NCBI GenBank assembly: GCA_016839345.1
Contig: JAEOUL010000004.1
Span: forward strand, 1-11,022
Source: Candidatus Thorarchaeota archaeon
GTDB lineage: Archaea > Asgardarchaeota > Thorarchaeia > Thorarchaeales > Thorarchaeaceae
Reading direction: 5' to 3'
Length of the DNA: 11,022 nt
Positions within the stretch are counted from its first letter, which is position 1, and every line of letters starts with the position of its first letter. The notes beneath the pieces were generated by a model that did no database searches, was not told where the DNA came from, and worked only from the letters and a program-made list of their open reading frames with translations. Shown piece by piece: positions 6,429 to 11,022 of this stretch. The position numbers and the translations under genes were made by a program.

Positions 6429-7562
6429 TCAAACCCCTTTTACAAAAATCCCCTTATCCAGACTTGAGATGCGCTCGCAGCCCTTCTCGGTGACACGATA
6501 ACAGTCTTCAATGCCCACCAGACCCACGTCTTTGAAGTTCTGCCAGACCTCGATATCCATAACCATGCCCTCCTCAAAGGGGAAGTCAGCTTTTCCCATG
6601 CGAGAGAAGATTTGCGTTTCCTCGCACTCAAGACCAATACTGTGGCAGGTGAGGTGTGGTTTCAAGCTGGGTTGGAGTGTTTTATGGAACTTCATTGCGG
6701 CTTTGTACACCTCGCTAGGGTCTTCTCCTGGTCTGATTTGTTCAACACAGAACTCCTGAACCTTGATCATCCGTTCAACAACTTCATCAGCACCTTGTGG
6801 AATCTCACCGATCACAACATGTCGACTGACATCAGACACATATCCCTTCCACACTGCTCCGATGTCTAGACGCGTGATGTCACCTCTTCCCATCACAGTC
6901 CCCACACCTGGGGCTTCAGGGTCTGCAGGACCAATCCCAATAGTCAGATGGTCCCATCCCTCTGCTCCCTCATCAACAATAGTTCTCCGTGCAATCTTGA
7001 GAAGGTCATAGTCTGTTATTCCCTCATAGACACCCTCGATAATTTGCTCTATTGCTTTCTCTGCTATTGCAGTTGACCTCTTAATCCTCTCTTGCTCTTC
7101 CTTTGACTTTACAATGCGCATTTTGAGGAATGCATCATCCCCACCAACAAACTTTACACCGGGGAAATTGGATGTCAGATGTTCTGCCTGATACCATGGC
7201 GTCAATGATTCCAACCCCACAGTCTTTCCGTCCTTGATTCCCCACTCTACCAACTTGTCAGACACAAACCTCATCGTCTGCTGCGGTGATATGATACCTG
7301 TCGCATCCTCGACCCAAGAGAACTTGTCTAGGCTTGCAAATACTAGCCAATAGAAAAGACTGACCTCACCATCTCTTCGGATGAGTGCGACATACGGAAA
7401 CTGGTTTTTCAACACCCAGAGAATTGGATTGTTTGCTACATGTAATGTGGGAAGACCAGTAGTATAGAACACATTTACATCAGTGGAGGCCACGAGTACA
7501 TCAATGTCCAGAGCGTCAAGAATGTCAGCCGCACGATTCTTGTCAAACCCAATTGGTTTCAT
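6429..7562 (-). CDS. M24-family (creatinase/prolidase fold) metallohydrolase-like enzyme
   Basis: The ATG at 7562 gives 377 residues (a GTG at 7571 gives 380; numbering here uses 380). A creatinase N-terminal domain (about 10-150) precedes the pita-bread domain. The five metal ligands are present: D236 and D247 in 'LDIGAVWKGYVSDVSR', H310 in 'CHSIGLE', E341 in 'MVMDIEVWQ' and E355 in 'GIEDCYRV'. The second histidine seven residues after the ligand His, which prolidase and aminopeptidase P use in catalysis, is replaced by E317. This favours a non-peptidase role such as those of other M24 members acting on small molecules (creatinase, ectoine hydrolase, DMSP lyase DddP). It lies 14 nt after the SCP2-like gene and 5 nt before the SDR, so the three are very likely co-transcribed. 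Fold certain, reaction unknown. Confidence 0.8.
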   Translation of the reverse strand: MKPIGFDKNRAADILDALDIDVLVASTDVNVFYTTGLPTLHVANNPILWVLKNQFPYVALIRRDGEVSLFYWLVFASLDKFSWVEDATGIISPQQTMRFVSDKLVEWGIKDGKTVGLESLTPWYQAEHLTSNFPGVKFVGGDDAFLKMRIVKSKEEQERIKRSTAIAEKAIEQIIEGVYEGITDYDLLKIARRTIVDEGAEGWDHLTIGIGPADPEAPGVGTVMGRGDITRLDIGAVWKGYVSDVSRHVVIGEIPQGADEVVERMIKVQEFCVEQIRPGEDPSEVYKAAMKFHKTLQPSLKPHLTCHSIGLECEETQIFSRMGKADFPFEEGMVMDIEVWQNFKDVGLVGIEDCYRVTEKGCERISSLDKGIFVKGV

Positions 7563-7576
7563 GAGAACCACTCATC

Positions 7577-7909
7577 TCACTCATCGAACAGGTCCATGAA
7601 AACCTCTAGCTTCTGGAGATCGGCCATATTCCCACTCAGTTTCAGGTCGCCCATCATGAAGGTTTCCATTGGATCAATCTCTCCATTGCAGATTCCAAGA
7701 AGCAAGTCTGACTCTACAGTCAAGCTCATCTCTGGATTTTCCACGACACCTTCCAGAAGCTGTGCCCTGTTTGTCCCATCGAAGATCATCTGAACAGAGA
7801 AATCTAGATCTTCAACAACTATCAAGAAAGTCTTCTTAAACCCCTCGAACTGTTCTGCGACTGAAGAGTCGTTCTCAAGGAGTTCGACCCATCTCTGAAG
7901 GGCTTTCAT
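7577..7909 (-). CDS. SCP2-like sterol/lipid-binding domain protein
   Basis: This is a small single-domain protein, 110 residues from the ATG at 7909. That start is chosen because AGAGG lies 5 nt upstream, and because the TATA-like element at 7980-7988 would place transcription start near 7957, inside the longer alternative that begins at 7966 (129 residues). The SCP2 fold is recognised from the strand pattern 'FLIVVEDLDFSVQMIF', 'MSLTVESDLLLGICNGEIDPM' (spread over the middle) and 'FMMGDLKLSGNMADLQKL' near the end. The family binds fatty-acyl or sterol-like molecules in a hydrophobic tunnel and, in many bacteria and archaea, accompanies lipid or alcohol metabolism. It heads the operon with the M24 enzyme and the SDR and may present a hydrophobic substrate to them. 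That role is inferred from context only. Confidence 0.75.
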   Translation of the reverse strand: MKALQRWVELLENDSSVAEQFEGFKKTFLIVVEDLDFSVQMIFDGTNRAQLLEGVVENPEMSLTVESDLLLGICNGEIDPMETFMMGDLKLSGNMADLQKLEVFMDLFDE

Positions 7910-7979
7910 TATATCCTCTTTTCCAGCCACGCTATCTCTCCCTTCTATTGAACCTTCGTTCATCATATTCTGTCATGGG

Positions 7980-7988
7980 CTATTTAGG
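7980..7988 (-). promoter_or_regulatory. TATA-like promoter element of the SCP2-M24-SDR operon
   Basis: On the minus strand CCTAAATAG lies in the 128-nt gap between the DMT-type gene and the SCP2-like ATG at 7909. A purine-rich stretch (GAGAAGA) precedes it, as in archaeal BRE-TATA promoters. Transcription would begin about 26 nt downstream (near 7957), leaving a leader of roughly 48 nt with the AGAGG ribosome site. The match is by eye. Confidence 0.4.
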
Positions 7989-8037
7989 TCTTCTCAAACT
8001 CCATCAGGGTCTATACCTACACTTCAACAGGGTCCTC

Positions 8038-8928
8038 TCATTTGATCGATTCAAGAGCGACTGGGCGTTTTCCAAGGAGAAATGAGCTCATGACGATCAT
8101 ACCCACACCTGTAAAGAAGAAGACAAGAGAGAGGACAGAGGGGGCTGGTAAGAAGAACATCAGGAGAAACACAAATCCCGGAGTGATCTGAATTGGCACC
8201 TGTTGTATCGGGATGATCAGATTCGCTTGTCCTGACAGAAACGCACTCTGCAATGTTCCAAGAGCGAATATGTTGTCCAGTACCAGGATTACCGCTGAGA
8301 TTGCGAAGAGTACGAGCTCGAGGAGGACGAAGGTCCCTGCAAGAACATGCACAATTGTTGACATGAGAATTGCTATCCAGTAGTTCGTCATCGCTATGAA
8401 AAGACCTGACATCAGGGCTCTTGCTATTGCCCTCATCTTTGACCACCTCCGGTATAATACCTCGAGAATGAGTATCATCACGATGATTGCAGAGGTGAAG
8501 ATTGCGACTCGTAGCAGAAACCCGATTTCTAGGAAATCAAAGACTACGATATCGATGACAAGCTCACTAAAGGTGATTGTGAAGATCGCAGCTATTATCA
8601 GAGTGATTCCAATGGCTTCGGTGCGAGTTAACGACTCGCCAATCAGCTTTACAGACCCAATGGCAAGGACGATAAGCCCCACTGCCATGAGCCCGGGTAT
8701 CAATGCAGGACCAATATAGATCTGAGCGAGCATGAAGAAGGCGGTCCCAATAGCAAGTTGAAATAGAAGTCCAACAAGCCATAGCGGGTTCTTCACGAGT
8801 GATCTAAAGAACCTCTGTTCTTTTGCTTCACTTGGCAGTTCATTGACCACTTTCTTCTGAAGCAGCGTCCCCACATTGTTGCTGATTCCTGAGGCAATTG
8901 CGAGGAAGACGCCATAGAGATACGACAT
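8038..8928 (-). CDS. DMT/NIPA-like multi-pass membrane transporter
   Basis: The 296-residue protein from the ATG at 8928 (a TTG at 8967 would add 13) has nine to ten hydrophobic segments. They lie roughly at 2-22, 49-69, 72-95, 105-123, 134-157, 169-190, 193-215, 216-245, 250-263 and 264-285. The start 'GVFLAIASGISNNVGTLLQK', the 'KNPLWLVGLL' helix (46-55) and the 'PGLMAVGLIVLAIGSV' helix ending in 'IGESLTRTEAIG' match the first half of drug/metabolite transporters, nearest in feel to the NIPA magnesium-transporter-like branch. The transported solute is unknown. AGGGG lies about 12 nt before the ATG, a wide spacing. It diverges from the Gfo/Idh gene across a promoter region with an 11-bp inverted repeat. 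It is separated by 128 nt from the SCP2-like gene downstream, so it is probably not in that operon. Confidence 0.65.
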   Translation of the reverse strand: MSYLYGVFLAIASGISNNVGTLLQKKVVNELPSEAKEQRFFRSLVKNPLWLVGLLFQLAIGTAFFMLAQIYIGPALIPGLMAVGLIVLAIGSVKLIGESLTRTEAIGITLIIAAIFTITFSELVIDIVVFDFLEIGFLLRVAIFTSAIIVMILILEVLYRRWSKMRAIARALMSGLFIAMTNYWIAILMSTIVHVLAGTFVLLELVLFAISAVILVLDNIFALGTLQSAFLSGQANLIIPIQQVPIQITPGFVFLLMFFLPAPSVLSLVFFFTGVGMIVMSSFLLGKRPVALESIK

Positions 8929-8979
8929 AAGTGATTCTTCCCCTGGGATGTGATTCTTGCTGTACAACTAAGCTAATCT

Positions 8980-9014
8980 TAAGGATTACCTCCTCTAAGC
9001 AATGGTAATCCTTA
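8980..9014. promoter_or_regulatory. Perfect 11-bp inverted repeat, candidate operator in a divergent promoter
   Basis: TAAGGATTACC (8980-8990) and GGTAATCCTTA (9004-9014) are exact reverse complements, separated by 13 nt. A third, shorter copy, TAATCTTA, sits at 8974-8981, adjoining the left arm. The dyad lies between the divergent starts at 8928 (-) and 9041 (+). The CTTAAG core (8977-8982) could serve as a TATA-like element for both directions, which would put the right arm over the plus-strand transcription start. An operator for a dimeric regulator is the natural reading; an RNA hairpin in the plus-strand leader is the alternative. If functional, it also argues against translation starting at the upstream ATG at 9002. 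Confidence 0.45.
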
Positions 9015-9040
9015 TGCCACAGTTTGCTGGTTGCTGTATC

Positions 9041-10180
9041 ATGGATCGCGTGAGGTTCGGGGTGATTGGATGCGGTTCTGCAGCCTCATTCCATGTTCTC
9101 CCTTTCAAGAGATTAGAAGACTCGAAAGTGCAGTTTGTTGCAGCCTATGACGTGAATGAGAAGACCGTGCACAGCTTTTCAAAAAGACATGGATTGACTC
9201 CTTTCTCGAATATTGATGAGTTTCTAGAGAGCGAGATTGATGCAGTACTCATCGCTGCTCCGCACTACCTGCATGCACAGCTCACAAAAGCCGCAGTTAA
9301 GGCTGGAAAACATGTCCTCTGTGAGAAACCTATGGCGACAACGATAGAGGAGTGTGATGAGATGATCCTTGCTGCCAAGAATGCTGGGGTCCAGCTTATG
9401 ATTGCTGAGAATCATCGGTTTCTCCCAGCACATCAGCTCATCAAGAATGCGCTTGACCAAGGCTTGATTGGTGATGTGTTCCTAGGTCGATCCTATGAGG
9501 GAGCATTCTGCCCGCATGAGCAGTTTCTCAATCTGGACTCCTGGCACTTCACATATCAACAGGGTGGAGGTGGAGTGGTTGCAGACCAAGGGGTCCACAA
9601 GTTCTCAACTCTCAATTGGATGTTGGGAGAAGTCGATTCAGTACAATGCTGGTTAGGAAAAGCACTGAACTCCCCCCCAGAGAAGGGTGAAGACACTGCA
9701 ATAGTCCTCCTTCGATATAAACAGGGAGCCATGATTACTGTAGACCTTTCATCAATCACCGTCCATCCGCTTACAAACCGTCTGGAGCTCCATGGGACAC
9801 AAGGCTCTATTCTGGAGGACCATGCTTGGGAACGTCCTGTCCAGATCTTTTCATCACATGAGTTGGCCGAGCAGAAAGGAGTCTTCTACAGTCCTGAAGT
9901 AGAACATGGCCCCTATCCAAAATACTACCTAATATCTGCTCGGTGCGAGGACACCCATTTTGCAGAATGTATTATCAATGGCACTGACCCTGAGTTTACA
10001 CCAGCTCAGGCGCGGGACGCTGTCGGAGTCACGCTTCTTGCATATCTCTCAGCCAAGGAAGGTCGAGCTGTGACCATTGATGAACTTGATGAGATTAAAC
10101 GCACGGAAGGAACGAAGAGCATCCTTGAAGGTCTTGGGAGAGTGACTCTACATAACTATGGCTACCTGAGATGGAAATAG
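9041..10180 (+). CDS. Gfo/Idh/MocA-family sugar oxidoreductase
   Basis: The 379-residue product from the ATG at 9041 begins 'MDRVRFGVIGCGSAA', a Rossmann GxGxxA loop (7-14). D37 after strand 2 favours NAD. 'CEKPMA' (94-99) contains the conserved E-K-P with the cofactor/substrate lysine, and D182-Q-G-V-H186 matches the catalytic Asp/His helix. 'HGTQGSI' (251-257) belongs to the C-terminal beta-sheet domain. Family members oxidise or reduce a hydroxyl on sugars, inositols or sugar nucleotides. An in-frame ATG at 9002 would add 13 atypical residues and overlap the inverted repeat, so the later start is preferred. It is followed after 21 nt by a PIG-L deacetylase gene, and the pair is probably one transcript acting on the same carbohydrate. 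Confidence 0.88.
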   Translation: MDRVRFGVIGCGSAASFHVLPFKRLEDSKVQFVAAYDVNEKTVHSFSKRHGLTPFSNIDEFLESEIDAVLIAAPHYLHAQLTKAAVKAGKHVLCEKPMATTIEECDEMILAAKNAGVQLMIAENHRFLPAHQLIKNALDQGLIGDVFLGRSYEGAFCPHEQFLNLDSWHFTYQQGGGGVVADQGVHKFSTLNWMLGEVDSVQCWLGKALNSPPEKGEDTAIVLLRYKQGAMITVDLSSITVHPLTNRLELHGTQGSILEDHAWERPVQIFSSHELAEQKGVFYSPEVEHGPYPKYYLISARCEDTHFAECIINGTDPEFTPAQARDAVGVTLLAYLSAKEGRAVTIDELDEIKRTEGTKSILEGLGRVTLHNYGYLRWK

Positions 10181-10201
10181 TCGTGTTAAGGTGGCTTGGC
10201 T

Positions 10202-10984
10202 ATGACGAAGTTTGTCTTCTTTCAGGCTCATCCGGATGATCTTGAGATGAATTGTCCGCACCTCCTTTATCATCTAGGGCGCCGCGGACATGAGATACGG
10301 ATTGCATCAGTCACGAAGGGCGAGTTCGGACTTCCTGGTCCTGAGTATGATCATCTAAAGGGGGATTTCTTGGTAAAAATCCGGGAGAATGAGCTAGCAA
10401 ATGCTTGTGCCATCTATGGAATACCCAGAGAGAATATCGACTACCTCGGATATGTCGATGGTTTTGTGACCTTGAACCGAGCCTTCACAAATCATATTGC
10501 GGAATACCTCAACTTGCACAAGCCAGATGTGGTGGTTGCACCTGAGGGTCTCTATGCGTGGTACTACCACATGGATCATCTCAATACAGGTCGTGCAGTC
10601 TTCTATGTCATCAAAAGGGGTCTGCTTGAACGCACACCAAGGCTTTACTTCTATGACTCCCTCTGTCCAAATACCTTCTTTCCAATCCGGGCAGAGGACA
10701 TCGATGTAGCAGATCGTGCAATCGATTGCCATAAGACACAGTGGTGGATAATGTCCTGGATGCGTCATCTTGTACGTCCTACACGTCTGATTGCAGGACT
10801 CAATGTCGGCGGATGGATGTACGCGGAGCCATATCGTCATATCTTCTTTGATGAGCATCTCGATAGAATACATCGTCCCGGTCCCATCATTCGAGGCTTC
10901 ACACACTTCATGTCAGGCATCCCTTTCTTCCAAGCAAAGTATCCACAGGCAATTCTTGAGGAGAGAAGGAAGAAGGTCCGATAG
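10202..10984 (+). CDS. PIG-L/LmbE-family zinc N-deacetylase
   Basis: The protein has 260 residues from the ATG at 10202, with AAGGTGG seven nt upstream as ribosome site; an in-frame TTG at 10196 would fall between the two. It shows the family's zinc motif A9-H-P-D-D-L-E15 (ligands H10 and D13), the 'RENELANACAIYGI' helix (61-74), a third ligand H126 in 'YYHMDHLNTGR' (121-131) and the closing 'AEPYRHIFF' (208-216). The members are zinc hydrolases that remove N-acetyl or similar acyl groups from GlcNAc-containing compounds. Examples are GlcNAc-PI, mycothiol and bacillithiol precursors and, in Thermococcales, diacetylchitobiose. Its pairing with a Gfo/Idh oxidoreductase points to an amino sugar or glycoconjugate substrate. 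The mid-section (about 170-205) with several Trp is not diagnostic. Function class is secure; the substrate is not. Confidence 0.88.
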   Translation: MTKFVFFQAHPDDLEMNCPHLLYHLGRRGHEIRIASVTKGEFGLPGPEYDHLKGDFLVKIRENELANACAIYGIPRENIDYLGYVDGFVTLNRAFTNHIAEYLNLHKPDVVVAPEGLYAWYYHMDHLNTGRAVFYVIKRGLLERTPRLYFYDSLCPNTFFPIRAEDIDVADRAIDCHKTQWWIMSWMRHLVRPTRLIAGLNVGGWMYAEPYRHIFFDEHLDRIHRPGPIIRGFTHFMSGIPFFQAKYPQAILEERRKKVR

Positions 10985-11022
10985 TATCGGTCAAAAGGAA
11001 TATCTGAGCGAGAATATCTTGA

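Noticed and set aside
10394..10906. A 170-codon minus-strand ORF inside the PIG-L gene
   Set aside because: It is a shadow of the plus-strand coding sequence, whose protein has clear family motifs; the minus translation is rich in Cys/Met/Ile and shows no domain.
10998..11019. Direct repeat GAATATCT spaced by 6 nt at the right edge
   Set aside because: Two copies of 8 nt are too short and too close to the window end to interpret.

Overview
The window looks archaeal, and I infer an Asgard-type genome (Thorarchaeota would fit). The reasons are AT-rich TATA-like elements, few strong Shine-Dalgarno sites, frequent AGA/AGG arginine codons, an exported metalloprotease with a Thr/Pro-rich stalk and C-terminal membrane anchor, and a mix of lipid-binding, beta-keto acid and sugar enzymes. 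No rRNA, tRNA, CRISPR array, transposase or phage gene is visible, so the lineage remains an inference.

Layout, left to right. (1) 222-929 (-) is a doubly membrane-anchored M23/LytM-like protein. It diverges from 1045-1932 (+), an uncharacterised protein with a probable bacterial-PH/GRAM-like C-terminal domain. (2) 2260-3021 (-) is a stand-alone SagB-type nitroreductase. Its stop codon is followed, in the -1 frame, by 97 open codons without a usable start (1973-2266). The junction holds a slippery heptamer of the classical -1 type, an 8-nt spacer and a stem-loop. A 9-bp hairpin sits exactly at the end of the extension, between the convergent genes. (3) 3172-4626 (+) is a secreted, membrane-tethered HExxH metalloprotease. 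(4) 4715-5509 (+) is a BKACE (DUF849) beta-keto acid cleavage enzyme, followed by the eroded C-terminus of an SDR gene. (5) A minus-strand operon, SCP2-like protein > M24 creatinase-fold enzyme > SDR dehydrogenase (7909 down to 5647), has a TATA-like element upstream. (6) A DMT/NIPA-like membrane protein (8038-8928, -) diverges from a plus-strand pair, a Gfo/Idh/MocA oxidoreductase and a PIG-L/LmbE deacetylase (9041-10981). The gap between them carries an 11-bp perfect inverted repeat.

How the genes may work together: the SCP2-M24-SDR operon facing a BKACE gene suggests breakdown of a hydrophobic or acyl compound (binding, C-N or C-X cleavage, oxidation, beta-keto acid cleavage). The Gfo/Idh + PIG-L pair suggests handling of an N-acetylated sugar. 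Substrates cannot be read from the sequence. The most unusual signals are the possible programmed -1 frameshift in the SagB gene, the dyad in the divergent promoter, the SDR relic, and the M24 enzyme lacking the usual second catalytic histidine.
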